Shown piece after piece: positions 37,911 to 48,743 of a stretch of DNA of 64,000 nt. The stretch's first letter is position 1. The number at the start of each line of letters is the position of its first letter. Both the position numbers and the translations under genes were made by a program. Origin of the DNA: Nocardioides allogilvus (GTDB taxonomy: Bacteria > Actinomycetota > Actinomycetes > Propionibacteriales > Nocardioidaceae); the NCBI RefSeq assembly GCF_003047285.1, contig NZ_PZYX01000005.1, positions 62,001 to 126,000 of the forward strand. Direction: 5' to 3'. The notes below the pieces were generated by a model that saw only the letters and a list, made by a program, of their open reading frames with translations, ran no database searches and was not told the origin of the DNA.

Positions 37911-38837
37911 ATGATCGAGCTCACCGACACCACCTCGTCGAAGATCGCCGCGGAGTTCGTGCGCTCACGCACCCGCTCCGGCAGCCCCGCCATGGGCATG
38001 GTGATGACGCTGATCATCGTCACCCCCGACGAGGACGCCGTCGAGGCGATGAAGGCCGCCCAGCGTGCGTCGCGCGAGCACCCCTCGCGGGTGCTGGCCG
38101 TCATCCTCGGCGACGCCCGCGGCGCCGCCCAGGTCAACGCGCAGGTCGGCAGCGGTGACGGCTGGGGCGGCGAGACGGCACTGATCCGGCTCAAGGGCGA
38201 GGTGGTCAAGCACGCCGAGTCGGTGGTGCTGCCGCTGCTGCTCCCCGACTCCCCCGTCGCCATCTGGTGGCCGACCTCGCCTCCCGCCGATCCGGCCAAC
38301 GACCCGCTCGGGGCGCTCGCGAAGCGCCGGATCACCGACTCCGCAGGCGTCGTGCGTGGCAAGTCCACGGCGATGCTGGCGCAGTGCCGGGCCTACGCCC
38401 CGGGCAACACCGACCTGTCCTGGACCAGGCTCACGCCGTGGCGTGCGCTGCTGGCGGCCGCCCTCGACCAGCACCCGCTCAAGGTCGTCGGCGCCTCCGT
38501 CACCGCCGAGCGCATCAGCCCCAGCGCCGACCTGCTCGTCGCGTGGCTGGCCGACCGGCTCAAGGTCGACGTCCGGCGCCACACCTCCGACGGCCCGGGC
38601 ATCACCGAGGTCACCATGGACACCCGGGAGGGCCCCATCACGATCTCGCGGGGCGACGGCCGGCTCGCGACGTTCTCCTCGCCCAACCGTCCCGACCGAC
38701 CGGTCGCGCTCAAGCGCCGCGAGGTGCCGGCCCTGCTGGCCGAGGAGCTGCGGCGCCTCGACGAGGACGACATCTACGCGCGTACGGCGCACCGGCTGGT
38801 CGCCCTGCACCAGCCCACTGCCAAGGACCCCTCGTGA
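37911..38837 (+). CDS. opcA: Glucose-6-phosphate dehydrogenase assembly protein OpcA
   Basis: A 308-residue OpcA, the allosteric partner of G6PDH known in cyanobacteria and actinobacteria. Family segments visible are RVLAVILGDARGAAQVNAQV, LPDSPVAIWWPTSPPADPAN, RRITDSAGVVRG and a late SRGDGRLATFSSPN. It begins one base after the zwf stop region, behind GGAGGAGG. Its stop overlaps the pgl start. Confidence 0.95.
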   Translation: MIELTDTTSSKIAAEFVRSRTRSGSPAMGMVMTLIIVTPDEDAVEAMKAAQRASREHPSRVLAVILGDARGAAQVNAQVGSGDGWGGETALIRLKGEVVKHAESVVLPLLLPDSPVAIWWPTSPPADPANDPLGALAKRRITDSAGVVRGKSTAMLAQCRAYAPGNTDLSWTRLTPWRALLAAALDQHPLKVVGASVTAERISPSADLLVAWLADRLKVDVRRHTSDGPGITEVTMDTREGPITISRGDGRLATFSSPNRPDRPVALKRREVPALLAEELRRLDEDDIYARTAHRLVALHQPTAKDPS

Positions 38838-39604
38838 CGTCTGACCGCCCGGCCGCCGAGGTCGTCGTCCACGAGGACGCGTCCACCCTCGCGGGGGACG
38901 TCGCCTCCCGACTGCTGTCGCGGCTGGAGGAGGAGCAGGCCCGTGGTGAGGTGCCGCAGATCGGACTGACCGGCGGAACCATCGCCGACGCCATCCACAT
39001 TGAGGTCGCCCGCCGCGCGCCCGACTCTTCGGTCGACTGGTCGAAGGTCGTCTTCTGGTGGGGTGACGAGCGGTTCGTGCCGTCGACGTCGGAGGATCGC
39101 AACGCCCGCCAGGCGCGCACCGCCCTGCTCGACCAGCTCCTGCGCGCCGACCCACCGCTGGACCCGGCCAACGTCCACGAGGTCCCTGCAGCCGACGAGG
39201 TCGAGGCGGTCGAGGACGCGGCAGCCGCCTACTCGACGGCGCTGCGCACCCACGGCGGTGACAGCTTGTCGGTGCTGATGCTCGGCGTCGGACCGGACGG
39301 CCACATTGCCTCTCTCTTCCCCCGTCACCCCGCTCTCGACACCAGCGACGGGATCGCGGTGGCGGTGCACGATTCGCCGAAGCCACCGCCGCTGCGCGTG
39401 AGCCTCACCTTCGATGCCCTGGCTCGCGCCACCTCGGTGTGGTTCCTGGTCAGTGGCGCGGAGAAGGCCGCAGCTGTCGCGGCCGCGGTCATGGAGCCCG
39501 AGATCGCCGGCGGCGATCGCCGTGAGATCCCCGCTCGCGGCGTGCTCGGGACCTCCGAGACCCTTTGGCTCCTCGACGCAGCGGCGGCGAGCGAGCTCTC
39601 CTGA
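38834..39604 (+). CDS. pgl: 6-phosphogluconolactonase
   Basis: Hydrolyses 6-phosphogluconolactone, the product of Zwf. A 256-residue DevB-type protein with GLTGGTIADAIH, WWGDERFVPSTSEDRNARQA and LGVGPDGHIASLFP, the three family motifs. The GTG at 38834 overlaps the opcA stop by 4 bases. It is the last gene of the tkt-tal-pgi-zwf-opcA-pgl operon and is followed by two hairpins. Confidence 0.95.
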   Translation: MTSDRPAAEVVVHEDASTLAGDVASRLLSRLEEEQARGEVPQIGLTGGTIADAIHIEVARRAPDSSVDWSKVVFWWGDERFVPSTSEDRNARQARTALLDQLLRADPPLDPANVHEVPAADEVEAVEDAAAAYSTALRTHGGDSLSVLMLGVGPDGHIASLFPRHPALDTSDGIAVAVHDSPKPPPLRVSLTFDALARATSVWFLVSGAEKAAAVAAAVMEPEIAGGDRREIPARGVLGTSETLWLLDAAAASELS

Positions 39605-39613
39605 GCTCTCGTC

Positions 39614-39633
39614 CTGGCCCGATGGAGGGCCAG
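39614..39633 (+). terminator. Probable terminator hairpin after pgl
   Basis: CTGGCCC (39614-39620) and GGGCCAG (39627-39633) form a 7-bp perfect stem with a 6-base loop, 10 bases after the pgl stop. No T-tract follows, which is common for high-GC actinobacterial terminators. Confidence 0.5.
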
Positions 39634-39648
39634 TGGCCCACCTCGCCA

Positions 39649-39670
39649 GCCTGCCTGCCCGCAGGCAGGC
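39649..39670. repeat. 22-bp palindrome GCCTGCCTGC-CC-GCAGGCAGGC
   Basis: A near-perfect palindrome with 10-bp arms and a CC centre, in the 323-bp region 39605-39927 between pgl and rbpA. It may be a second terminator element or an interspersed palindrome. Its translation in one frame gives LPAGRQAG, a known hallmark of spurious ORFs over such repeats. Apart from the hairpins and the small ORF at 39737, I see nothing else in this gap. Confidence 0.55.
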
Positions 39671-39736
39671 AGGACCTCCGCCGTGGCCTGTGGACAGCGC
39701 GACGCACTCAGCGGCTGATCCTGCTTCGCTGGCGGC

Positions 39737-39916
39737 ATGGCACAGCTCTCGCACGACCGTCTCGAGCCCATGTTTCGTGACCGCAGCCTCAACAGGGCAG
39801 AGATCGCGACCGACCTGGCCATCCCGCTCCTCGCGGAGCATGGCTGGTCCGGTGACCTCAGCCCTCGGGCAGGGAGCCGGCTGCGCGGTGGACGGTCGAG
39901 CGGTGGAGCAGACTGA
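39737..39916 (+). CDS. Possible 59-aa protein or gene remnant
   Basis: ATG 39737 to TGA 39914-39916 encodes MAQLSHDRLEPMFRDRSLNR, then AEIATDLAIPLLAEHGWSGD, then a low-complexity Gly/Arg/Ser tail. The first 37 residues look protein-like, but there is no good ribosome-binding site and the tail looks like non-coding sequence. It could be a truncated remnant. I do not recognise it. Confidence 0.25.
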   Translation: MAQLSHDRLEPMFRDRSLNRAEIATDLAIPLLAEHGWSGDLSPRAGSRLRGGRSSGGAD

Positions 39917-39927
39917 CAATTGATCCG

Positions 39928-40287
39928 TCAGAAGATGATGTCGCCAGACTTGCGACGCGAGCGCAGGAGCTGGATCGCCTCGTCGAGGATGTCGGCCGCC
40001 TCGGTCTCGGAGCGGCGCTCCTTCACGTAGGCGAGGTGCGTCTTGTAGGGCTCGATCTTCGGCGCCGGCGGCGGGTTGTCGGAGTCCATGCTGGCGGGGA
40101 GCCCGCACTTGGGGCAGTCCCACGACTCGGGCGCGGTGGCCTCGACGGCGAACGTCACCACGGAGCGGTGCTCGTGCGAGCAGAAGTAGGTGACGGCCTG
40201 ACGCGGGGCGGCTTCGCCTCGCTCTGCCTCGCCCATCGGACCAGCGCCGACCCGGCTGCCCCGGATCGCGTTTCCTCCACCAGCCAC
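39928..40287 (-). CDS. rbpA: RNA polymerase-binding protein RbpA
   Basis: An actinobacterial general transcription activator that binds sigma-A/sigma-B holoenzyme and stabilises the open complex. The 119 residues contain the core zinc-ribbon-like region VTYFCSHEHRSVVTFAVEA and CPKCGLPASMDS, then the basic linker and sigma-interaction domain PYKTHLAYVKERRSETEAAD. GTG start at 40287. It follows secG across a 69-base spacer and may have its own promoter there. Confidence 0.96.
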   Translation of the reverse strand: MAGGGNAIRGSRVGAGPMGEAERGEAAPRQAVTYFCSHEHRSVVTFAVEATAPESWDCPKCGLPASMDSDNPPPAPKIEPYKTHLAYVKERRSETEAADILDEAIQLLRSRRKSGDIIF

Positions 40288-40356
40288 GTGTGTCTCTTTC
40301 TCTCAGGTCCCCGTCGGCGAATCACGTACTACGAACGAACATGTGACCCAGTCGAG

Positions 40357-40596
40357 TCAGGAGCCGGCGTAGGCCTTCAGCAGTCCGAGCGCGATGACGC
40401 ACGCGGCCCAGATGACTCCCATACCGATGGTGAAGCGGTCGAGGTTGCGTTCGGCAACCGACGACCCACCCAAGGAGCTGGAGACGCCGCCCCCGAACAT
40501 GTCGGAGAGGCCACCTCCGCGCCCCTTGTGAAGGAGGACGAGCAGGATCATGACAGAGCTCGTCGCAACGAGAAGGATGGTGAAGAGCAGTTCCAC
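40357..40596 (-). CDS. secG: Preprotein translocase subunit SecG
   Basis: A 79-residue SecG, small accessory subunit of the SecYEG channel. Two transmembrane helices are visible (LLFTILLVATSSVMILLVLL and MGVIWAACVIALGLLKAY), separated by the conserved HKGRGGGLSDMFGGG loop. It lies 61 bases downstream of tpiA at the end of the glycolytic operon, a conserved order. Confidence 0.96.
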   Translation of the reverse strand: MELLFTILLVATSSVMILLVLLHKGRGGGLSDMFGGGVSSSLGGSSVAERNLDRFTIGMGVIWAACVIALGLLKAYAGS

Positions 40597-40657
40597 GAGC
40601 CGAAGCCTACGTCACGCCTGCACGGTCACTGGACCGGCCCGCCGAAGTGGCGCAGGT

Positions 40658-41455
40658 TCACAGGGTCGGAAGGTCGTAGAAGCGGCAGATCCCGCCGAAC
40701 TCGTCGACCTGGAGGCTCGCTCCACCGACCAGGGCGCCGTCGACATCGGCCTTCTCCATGATCCCGGCGACGTTGGACGCCTTCACCGAACCGCCGTACA
40801 GGACCCGAACGCCGTCAGCCGCCGCGTCACCGTGGACCTCGCGGATGCGCTCGCGGATCGCGCCGCAGACCTCCTGCGCGTCGTCGGGGGTGGCGACCTC
40901 GCCGGTGCCGATGGCCCAGACGGGCTCGTAGGCGACCACGAGACCGGCGACCTGCTCGGCCGAGAAGCCGGCCAGCGAGCCGTCGACCTGCGCGAGCGTG
41001 TGGGCGACCTGGTTGCCCGCCTGGCGGACGTCGAGGCCCTCACCGACACACACGATCGGGGTCATGCCCGCAGCGAGCGCCTTGTGCGCCTTCGCGTTGA
41101 CGACCTCGTCGGTCTCGGCGTGGTACTCGCGGCGCTCGGAGTGGCCCACGACGACGTAGGAGCAGCCCAGCTTGGCCAGCATCGACGCCGACACCTCGCC
41201 GGTGTAGGCACCGCTGTCCTGCGCCGAGACGTCCTGTGCGGCGTACTTGATCGAGAGCCGGTCACCGTCGACGAGCGTCTGCACGGAGCGCAGGTCGGTG
41301 AACGGCGGGACGACGACGACCTCGACCTTGCCGTAGTCGTGCCGCTTGTCCGAGAGCGTCCACGCGAGCTTCTGGACCAGCACCACCGCTTCCTGGTGGT
41401 TGAGGTTCATCTTCCAGTTGCCAGCCATCAGCGGGGTGCGGGCGTTGCCAGTCAT
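40658..41455 (-). CDS. tpiA: Triosephosphate isomerase
   Basis: Interconverts dihydroxyacetone-P and glyceraldehyde-3-P. A 265-residue TIM barrel with [10 protein letters not shown] (active-site Lys), [11 protein letters not shown] (catalytic His) and [16 protein letters not shown] (catalytic Glu). [13 protein letters not shown] is the phosphate-binding loop. Starts 3 bases after the pgk stop. Confidence 0.97.
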   Translation of the reverse strand: MTGNARTPLMAGNWKMNLNHQEAVVLVQKLAWTLSDKRHDYGKVEVVVVPPFTDLRSVQTLVDGDRLSIKYAAQDVSAQDSGAYTGEVSASMLAKLGCSYVVVGHSERREYHAETDEVVNAKAHKALAAGMTPIVCVGEGLDVRQAGNQVAHTLAQVDGSLAGFSAEQVAGLVVAYEPVWAIGTGEVATPDDAQEVCGAIRERIREVHGDAAADGVRVLYGGSVKASNVAGIMEKADVDGALVGGASLQVDEFGGICRFYDLPTL

Positions 41456-41458
41456 GGG

Positions 41459-42664
41459 TCAGTGCCTTTCAAGGACAGCGATGCCGGGCAGTTCCTTGCC
41501 CTCGAGGTATTCCAGTGAAGCGCCACCGCCGGTGGAGATGTGGCCGAACGCGGCCTCGTCGAAACCGAGCTGACGCACGGCAGCGGCCGAGTCGCCACCG
41601 CCGACGACCGAGAGGCCGTCGATCGTGGTGAGCGCACCTGCGACGGCGCGGGTGCCGCCGGCGAAGGCGTCCACCTCGAACACGCCCATCGGGCCGTTCC
41701 AGAACACGGTCTTCGCGTCACCCAGCGCCGCGGCGAAGGCCGCCGCGGACTCCGGGCCGATGTCGAGGCCGAGGGCGTCCGCCGGGATGGCGTCGGCCGC
41801 GACGACGCGGGCCGAGGCCTCGTCGCCGAAGCTGTCCGCGACCACGATGTCGGTCGGCAGCACGATCTCGACGCCGCGCTCGGCGGCCTCGGTGAGGTAG
41901 CGCCGGCAGATGTCGAGCTGGTCGTCCTCGAGGAGGCTCTTGCCCACCTCGTGGCCCTGGGCCTTGAGGAACGTGAAGACCATGCCGCCACCGATCAGCA
42001 GCTTGTCGGCCTTCTCGAGCAGGTTGTCGATCACACCGAGCTTGTCGGAGACCTTCGAGCCGCCGAGGACGACGACATAGGGCCGGGCCGGGTCGATCGT
42101 GAGCCGACGCAGCACGTCGATCTCCGTGGCGACCAGGCCGCCCATGGCCGACGGCAGCCGCAGGGCGACGTCGTAGACGCTGGCCTGCTTGCGGTGCACG
42201 ACGCCGAACCCGTCGGAGACGAACGCGTCGGCGAGCTGGGCGAGCTGGCCGGCGAACGACGCGCGCACGTCGTCGTCCTTGCTCGTCTCGCCCTCGTTGA
42301 AGCGCACGTTCTCGAGTACGGCGACGTCCCCGTCGGCGAGGGCAGCGACCGTCTCGGAGGCGCTCTCCCCGACGGTGTCCGTCGCGAACGCGACCTCGCG
42401 ACCCAGCAGCTCGCCCAAGCGGGCGGCCACGGGGGCCAGCGAGAACGCCGGGTCCGGCGCGCCGTCGGGACGACCCAGGTGGGCCGTCACGACGACGCGG
42501 GCACCCGCATCGCTGAGCTGCTTGATCGTCGGCACGCTGGCGCGGATCCGACCGTCGTCGGTGATGGCTGTCGTGCCGTCGACCTGTTCCAGGGGCACGT
42601 TCAGGTCCGAGCGGACCAGGACGCGCTTGCCGGTGAGGTCACCCAGCGATGCGATGTCTGACAT
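41459..42664 (-). CDS. pgk: Phosphoglycerate kinase
   Basis: Transfers phosphate from 1,3-bisphosphoglycerate to ADP. A 401-residue protein starting [20 protein letters not shown] at 42664. [38 protein letters not shown] and [12 protein letters not shown] are the family motifs. It lies 5 bases downstream of gap. The frame is open far upstream only as a shadow of gap. Confidence 0.97.
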   Translation of the reverse strand: MSDIASLGDLTGKRVLVRSDLNVPLEQVDGTTAITDDGRIRASVPTIKQLSDAGARVVVTAHLGRPDGAPDPAFSLAPVAARLGELLGREVAFATDTVGESASETVAALADGDVAVLENVRFNEGETSKDDDVRASFAGQLAQLADAFVSDGFGVVHRKQASVYDVALRLPSAMGGLVATEIDVLRRLTIDPARPYVVVLGGSKVSDKLGVIDNLLEKADKLLIGGGMVFTFLKAQGHEVGKSLLEDDQLDICRRYLTEAAERGVEIVLPTDIVVADSFGDEASARVVAADAIPADALGLDIGPESAAAFAAALGDAKTVFWNGPMGVFEVDAFAGGTRAVAGALTTIDGLSVVGGGDSAAAVRQLGFDEAAFGHISTGGGASLEYLEGKELPGIAVLERH

Positions 42665-42669
42665 CGAGG

Positions 42670-43731
<1,062 letters not shown>

Positions 43732-43790
43732 CTATCGCGGCGCGGACATGCCCCTGCGCTCGCGTTCGGGGTACGTGCAGGTAACCGTGC

Positions 43791-44777
43791 TCACACCTCG
43801 TCGGCGAGCATCTCCGGCGTCAGGGAGGACTCGGTGTCGGGAATGCCGAGCTCCTCGGCCCGCTTGTCCGCCATCGCGAGCAGCCGGCGGATGCGACCAG
43901 CGATCGCGTCCTTGGTCAGGACGGGCTCGTGCAGCTGGCCGAGCTCCTCGAGGGAGGCGTTCTTGTGCTCCAGGCGCAGGTAGCCGGCGAGCTTGAGGTG
44001 GTCGGGGACCTCCTCGGCGAGGATCTCCAGGGCCCGCTCGACGCGGGCGCCGGCGGCGACCGCCGCACGAGCCGAGCGCCGGAGGTTGGCGTCGTCGAAG
44101 TTGGCGAGGCGGTTGGCGGTGGCACGCACCTCGCGGCGCATGCGCCGCTCCTCCCAGGCCATCAGGGACTCGTGGGCACCGAGGCGGGTCAGGAGGGCGC
44201 CGATGGCGTCGCCGTCGCGGATGACGACCCGGTCGACACCACGCACCTCGCGAGCCTTGGCGGAGATGCCGAGCCGGCGGGCGACGCCGACGATCGCGAG
44301 GGCGGCTTCCGGGCCGGGGCAGGTGATCTCGAGCGAGGACGAGCGGCCGGGCTCGGTCAGCGAGCCGTGGGCGAGGAACGCCCCGCGCCACGCGGCGACG
44401 GCGTCACAGCCGCCACCGGAGACGACGGCGGGGGGGAGACCCCGGACGGGCCGGCCGCGGCCGTCGAGCAGGCCGGTCTGGCGGGCCAGCGCCTCGCCGT
44501 CCTTGATGACGCGGACGATGTAGCGGCTGCCCTTGCGGATGCCCTGTCCCTGCACGACCACGACGTCGGACTGGTGGCCGTAGACCTCGGCGATGTCCTT
44601 GCGGAGTCGGCGCGCACCGGCACCGGTGTCGAGCTCGGCTTCCACCACGATCCGCCCGCTGACGATGTGGAGGCCGCCGGCGAAGCGCAGCATGGAGGCC
44701 ACTTCGGCCTTCCGACAGCAAGTTTTCGTGATCTGGGTGTTGGCCAGCTCTGCCTTCACCTGTGCCGTCATCGCCAT
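43791..44777 (-). CDS. whiA: WhiA, sporulation/cell-division regulator
   Basis: A 328-residue WhiA with an N-terminal LAGLIDADG-like fold and a C-terminal helix-turn-helix. [20 protein letters not shown] is the family start, and [20 protein letters not shown] and [20 protein letters not shown] are characteristic. The C-terminal HTH lies around [20 protein letters not shown]. It controls division genes with WhiB in Streptomyces and is conserved in non-sporulating actinobacteria. Its order in the uvrC-rapZ-yvcK-whiA string is conserved. Confidence 0.97.
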   Translation of the reverse strand: MAMTAQVKAELANTQITKTCCRKAEVASMLRFAGGLHIVSGRIVVEAELDTGAGARRLRKDIAEVYGHQSDVVVVQGQGIRKGSRYIVRVIKDGEALARQTGLLDGRGRPVRGLPPAVVSGGGCDAVAAWRGAFLAHGSLTEPGRSSSLEITCPGPEAALAIVGVARRLGISAKAREVRGVDRVVIRDGDAIGALLTRLGAHESLMAWEERRMRREVRATANRLANFDDANLRRSARAAVAAGARVERALEILAEEVPDHLKLAGYLRLEHKNASLEELGQLHEPVLTKDAIAGRIRRLLAMADKRAEELGIPDTESSLTPEMLADEV

Positions 44778-44799
44778 GGGTCAGATCCTGCCACGAGCG

Positions 44800-45783
44800 T
44801 CAATCACCCGGGACCACGATGCCGTTCATGATGCGCTCGAACGCGACCGCCAGCTTGTCGTCGTCGTGCCGGTCGGTGGTGCCGTCGGCCGCGAGGTCGG
44901 CGATGACCAGGCTGGCACCGGAGGACGAGACCAGCCGGTCGAGCTCCTCCGGGTGCCCGACGCTGCGCACGTCGGCGAGCACGGTGTGGATCTTGAGGTC
45001 GGGCGCGTGCTCGAACAGTGCGGCGAGGTGGTCCTCCGGGAGGTAGCCCGGTGTCTCCCCCTCCTGGGGCTCGAGGTTGAGCACGACGATCAGCCCACCG
45101 GCCGTGTCGATGAGGGCCTGGCGCAGCGAAGGCACCATCAGGTGCGGGATCACCGAGGTGAACCACGATCCGGGCCCGAGCACGACCCAGTCGGCGCCCA
45201 GGACGGCCTCGACCGCCTCGGCACACGCCTGCGGATCAGGCGGGTCCAGCGCCACGGAGACGATCTGGCCCTGCGTCGTGGCGACCTCCACCTGGCCGCG
45301 CACCTGGGTGGTGCGATCCGCATCGGCGGGGTCCAGCCCGCGCACCTGGGCGGTCATGTCGATCGGGGTCACCGCCATCGGCAGCACCCGCCCCCGTGCC
45401 CCGAGGAGCTTGCCCACCCAGTCGAGCGCCCGGACGGGATCGCCCATCAGCTCCCAGAGCCCGACGATGAGCAGGTTGCCGATGACGTGGCCGCGCATCT
45501 CGCCCTCGCCGGCGAAGCGGTGCTGGACGACGTCGGCCCACGTGCGGCCCCACTCGTCGTCGCCGCACAGGGCGGCGAGCGCCATCCGTAGGTCGCCGGG
45601 AGGCAGCACACCGAACTCGCCGCGGAGCCGACCGGACGAGCCGCCGTTGTCGGCCACCGTCACGACGGCGGTGAGCTCGTCCAGGGTCAGCTCGGCGACG
45701 AGGTGGCGCAGCGCGCTCAGACTGGCGAAGAGCCCGTGACCGCCCCCCAGGGCGACCGCGGACTGCGCGGTGGATCGAGCCAT
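44800..45783 (-). CDS. yvcK: YvcK/CofD-family gluconeogenesis factor
   Basis: A 327-residue UDP-GlcNAc-binding regulator of carbon metabolism and envelope homeostasis. GGGHGLFASLSALR, VADNGGSSGRLRGEFGVLPP and GHVIGNLLIVGLWELMG are diagnostic. ATG 45783 was chosen because it starts after the rapZ stop. An upstream in-frame start would add 25 residues inside rapZ without conserved character. It sits between rapZ and whiA. Confidence 0.93.
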   Translation of the reverse strand: MARSTAQSAVALGGGHGLFASLSALRHLVAELTLDELTAVVTVADNGGSSGRLRGEFGVLPPGDLRMALAALCGDDEWGRTWADVVQHRFAGEGEMRGHVIGNLLIVGLWELMGDPVRALDWVGKLLGARGRVLPMAVTPIDMTAQVRGLDPADADRTTQVRGQVEVATTQGQIVSVALDPPDPQACAEAVEAVLGADWVVLGPGSWFTSVIPHLMVPSLRQALIDTAGGLIVVLNLEPQEGETPGYLPEDHLAALFEHAPDLKIHTVLADVRSVGHPEELDRLVSSSGASLVIADLAADGTTDRHDDDKLAVAFERIMNGIVVPGD

Positions 45784-45790
45784 CGAGGCG

Positions 45791-46657
45791 TCACTCCCGC
45801 CCGAGGTCGCGATGGCTGGCGCGCGAGTCGATGCCGTGGCTCCTGAGCCGGGCCGCAATTTCCTCGGTCATGGCCACGCTGCGGTGCTTGCCGCCCGTGC
45901 AACCGATCGCGACGGTCATGAACCGCTTGCCCTCCGTGAGGTAGCCGCCGGCGACGTTCTCCAGCATCGGGACGTACTGGTCCAGGAACGTCTGGGCACT
46001 CGGGCGCATCTTGACGTAATCGGCGACGTCCTCGTCCCGACCGGTCCGCGGGCGGAGCTCCGGCACCCAGTGGGGGTTGGGCAGGAAGCGCATGTCGGCC
46101 ACGAAGTCGGCGTCGACGGGGATGCCATACTTGAAGCCGAAGGAGACCACCGTGACCTTGAGCGCGGTCGTCTCCGGGGTCCCGAACTGCGCGGCGATCC
46201 GGTCGGTGAGCTGGTGCACGTTGAGGTTGGTGGTGTCGATCACGACGTCGCAGTCGCCGCGCACCTCGGCCAGCACCTCCCGCTCGCGGTGGAGCCCGTG
46301 CAGCAACCGGCCGCTCCCCTGCAGCGGGTGTGGACGGCGCGCGGCCTCCTGGCGGCGTACGAGCACGTCGTCGGTCGCCTCGAGGAACAGCAGCGTGGTG
46401 GGGCGACCGGTGACGCCCTGGTGCCGGTTGGCCTGCAGCGAGTCGAAGAAGGACCCGGAGCGCACGTCCACGACCACCGCGATCGGCTGGGTGATCCCCC
46501 GCGAGTCGTCGACGAGGCGGACGACGTCGCGCACCAGCGTCGGCGGCAGGTTGTCGACCACGAAGAAGCCGAGGTCCTCCAGCTCCTTCGCGGCGGTGCT
46601 GCGGCCGGCACCGGTCATGCCGGTGACGATGACGAGCTCGCCTGCTGTCGGCTCCAT
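45791..46657 (-). CDS. rapZ: RNase adapter/nucleotide-binding protein RapZ
   Basis: A 288-residue RapZ homolog. The P-loop is VTGMTGAGRSTAAKEL, with Arg in place of the canonical Lys before Ser, a variant I believe is common in actinobacteria. VVDNLPPTLVRDVV and a C-terminal VAIGCTGGKHRSVAMTEEIA match the RapZ metabolite-binding domain. In E. coli it directs RNase E to the sRNA GlmZ; the actinobacterial role is unclear. The ATG overlaps the uvrC stop by one base. Confidence 0.94.
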   Translation of the reverse strand: MEPTAGELVIVTGMTGAGRSTAAKELEDLGFFVVDNLPPTLVRDVVRLVDDSRGITQPIAVVVDVRSGSFFDSLQANRHQGVTGRPTTLLFLEATDDVLVRRQEAARRPHPLQGSGRLLHGLHREREVLAEVRGDCDVVIDTTNLNVHQLTDRIAAQFGTPETTALKVTVVSFGFKYGIPVDADFVADMRFLPNPHWVPELRPRTGRDEDVADYVKMRPSAQTFLDQYVPMLENVAGGYLTEGKRFMTVAIGCTGGKHRSVAMTEEIAARLRSHGIDSRASHRDLGRE

Positions 46658-48645
46658 CAGTGCTCCTCGATGATCTCGCCGGTCGCGGTGTTGACCTGCA
46701 CAGCGGCATTCTTGCGGGTCGTGTCGGCGCCCGCCACGGCCGCCTTGATCGCCTCGGCCGTGCGCGGCCCGATGCCGGGCACCATCGCGATCTCGGCAGC
46801 GTCGGCGAGCCGCAGCTTCTTGAGCGAGCCGAAGTGCTTCAGCAGGGTCTTGCGGCGGACCTCGCCCAGGCCCGGGACGTCGTCGAGCAGGCTCTCGACC
46901 ATCGTCTTGGAGCGGCGCGAGCGGTGGTGGGTGATCGCGAACCGGTGGGCCTCGTCGCGCACCCGCTGGAGGAGGTAGAGGCCCTCGCTCGTGCGCGGGA
47001 GGATGACCGGGTCGTCCTCCGCCGGCAGCCAGACCTCCTCGAGGCGCTTGGCCAGGCCGCACACCGGGATGTCGGTGATTCCGAGCTCGGACAGGGCCTG
47101 CTGGGCGGCCGCGACCTGCGGCGGGCCGCCGTCGACGACCACGAGCCCGGGGGCGTAGGCGAACTTGCGGGGCCGGCCGGTCTCCGGATCGACCAGCATC
47201 GGGCCGGAGTCGGTGGTGACGGCCTGCGACCTCGCCTGCTCGTCGAGCAACCGGCGGAAGCGGCGGGTGATCACCTGGTGCATGTGGGCGACGTCGTTCT
47301 GCCCGACCGTGGTCTCGCCCGGCTCGGGCTTGATCACGAACCGGCGGTACTCGCCCTTGCGCGGCAGCCCGTCCTCGAAGACCACCATCGACGCCACCAC
47401 CTCGGTGCCCTGCAGGTTGGAGACGTCGTAGCACTCGATCCGCAGCGGCACCTCGTCGAGCGCCAGGGCCTGCTGGATCTCCTCGAGCGCACGGTTGCGG
47501 GTGGTGAGGTCGCTGGCCCGACGGGTCTTGTGGAGCACCAGCGACTGCTTGGCGTTGCCGGCCACGGTCTCCTGCAACGACAGCTTGACCCCCCGCTGCG
47601 GCACCCGGATCACGACCCGGCTCCCCCGCCGGTCGCTCAGCAGCTCCTCCATCACACCGGCGTCGGGCGGCAGCGCCGGGACGAGCACCTCGCGCGGGAT
47701 GGCGTCGGCCTCGTCGCCGTACAGCTGCAGCAGGAAGTCCTGGACGAGCTCGGGCGTGCCGCCGTCGTCGGTGCGGTCGGCGACCCAGCCGCGCTGGCCC
47801 TTGATCCGGCCGCCGCGGACGTAGAAGATCTGTACGGCGACCTCGAGCGGGTCCTCCGCGAGCGCGATGACGTCGGCGTCGGTGCCGTCGCCGAGCACCA
47901 CCGCCTGCTTCTCCAGGGCCTTGGTGAGCGCCCCGAGGTCGTCGCGCAGGCGGGCGGCCTTCTCGAAGTCGAGGGCCTCCGAGGCGGCGTACATCTCCCG
48001 CTCGACGCGCTTGACGAAGGCAGTCGTGTTGCCGGCCATGAAGTCGCAGAAGTCGTCGACGATCTCGCGGTGCTGCTCGGCCGTGACGTTGCCGACGCAG
48101 GGTGCGGCGCACTTGTCGATGTAGCCCAGCAGGCACGGGCGCCCGATCTGGCTGGAGCGCTTGAAGACGCCGTTGCTGCACGAGCGCATCGGGAAGACGC
48201 GCAGCAGCAGGTCGACGGTCTCGCGGATCGCCCAGGCGTGTCCGTAGGGGCCGAAGTAGCGGGTGCCCTTGCGCTTGGCGCCGCGTCCGACCATGACCCG
48301 CGGAAACTCCTCGCCCACGGTCACGGCGAGCCAGGGGTAGGACTTGTCGTCGCGGTACTTCACGTTGAAGCGCGGGTCGAACTCCTTGATCCAGCTGTAC
48401 TCCAGCTGGAGGGCCTCGACCTCGGTCTTGACCACGGTCCACTCGACGCTGGCCGCGCTGGTGACCATCGAGGCCGTGCGCGGGTGCAGGCCGCCGATGT
48501 CCTGGAAGTACGACGACAGGCGCGGGCGCAGGCTCTTGGCCTTGCCGACGTAGATGACCCGGCCCTTGCCGTCGCGGAAGCGGTAGACACCCGGTCGGGT
48601 CGGGATCGAGCCGGGCTCGGGTCGATAGCTGGCGGGTGACGGCAC
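46657..48645 (-). CDS. uvrC: Excinuclease ABC subunit C
   Basis: The dual-incision nuclease of nucleotide-excision repair. GTG 48645 ([19 protein letters not shown]) gives 662 residues and has GAGG a few bases upstream; GTG 48675 is an in-frame alternative. The GIY-YIG domain is at the N-terminus ([20 protein letters not shown]). Then come a UVR motif region ([20 protein letters not shown]), the RNase H-like domain with [17 protein letters not shown], and C-terminal HhH motifs ([20 protein letters not shown]). First gene of uvrC-rapZ-yvcK-whiA. Confidence 0.96.
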   Translation of the reverse strand: MPSPASYRPEPGSIPTRPGVYRFRDGKGRVIYVGKAKSLRPRLSSYFQDIGGLHPRTASMVTSAASVEWTVVKTEVEALQLEYSWIKEFDPRFNVKYRDDKSYPWLAVTVGEEFPRVMVGRGAKRKGTRYFGPYGHAWAIRETVDLLLRVFPMRSCSNGVFKRSSQIGRPCLLGYIDKCAAPCVGNVTAEQHREIVDDFCDFMAGNTTAFVKRVEREMYAASEALDFEKAARLRDDLGALTKALEKQAVVLGDGTDADVIALAEDPLEVAVQIFYVRGGRIKGQRGWVADRTDDGGTPELVQDFLLQLYGDEADAIPREVLVPALPPDAGVMEELLSDRRGSRVVIRVPQRGVKLSLQETVAGNAKQSLVLHKTRRASDLTTRNRALEEIQQALALDEVPLRIECYDVSNLQGTEVVASMVVFEDGLPRKGEYRRFVIKPEPGETTVGQNDVAHMHQVITRRFRRLLDEQARSQAVTTDSGPMLVDPETGRPRKFAYAPGLVVVDGGPPQVAAAQQALSELGITDIPVCGLAKRLEEVWLPAEDDPVILPRTSEGLYLLQRVRDEAHRFAITHHRSRRSKTMVESLLDDVPGLGEVRRKTLLKHFGSLKKLRLADAAEIAMVPGIGPRTAEAIKAAVAGADTTRKNAAVQVNTATGEIIEEH

Positions 48646-48743
48646 GACCTCAACCCTACGAGGCCGCACCGACACCTCTTGCGTCAGCGAACGAGGACCG
48701 TGCTCAGGCCCGTTCGATCAGGGCCGGTCGCACGCCATCCGTG

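Noticed and set aside
39489..39780. Overlapping short ORFs containing LPAGRQAG
   Set aside because: This peptide comes from translating the GCCTGCCTGC palindrome and is a known artefact. The ORFs also overlap pgl.
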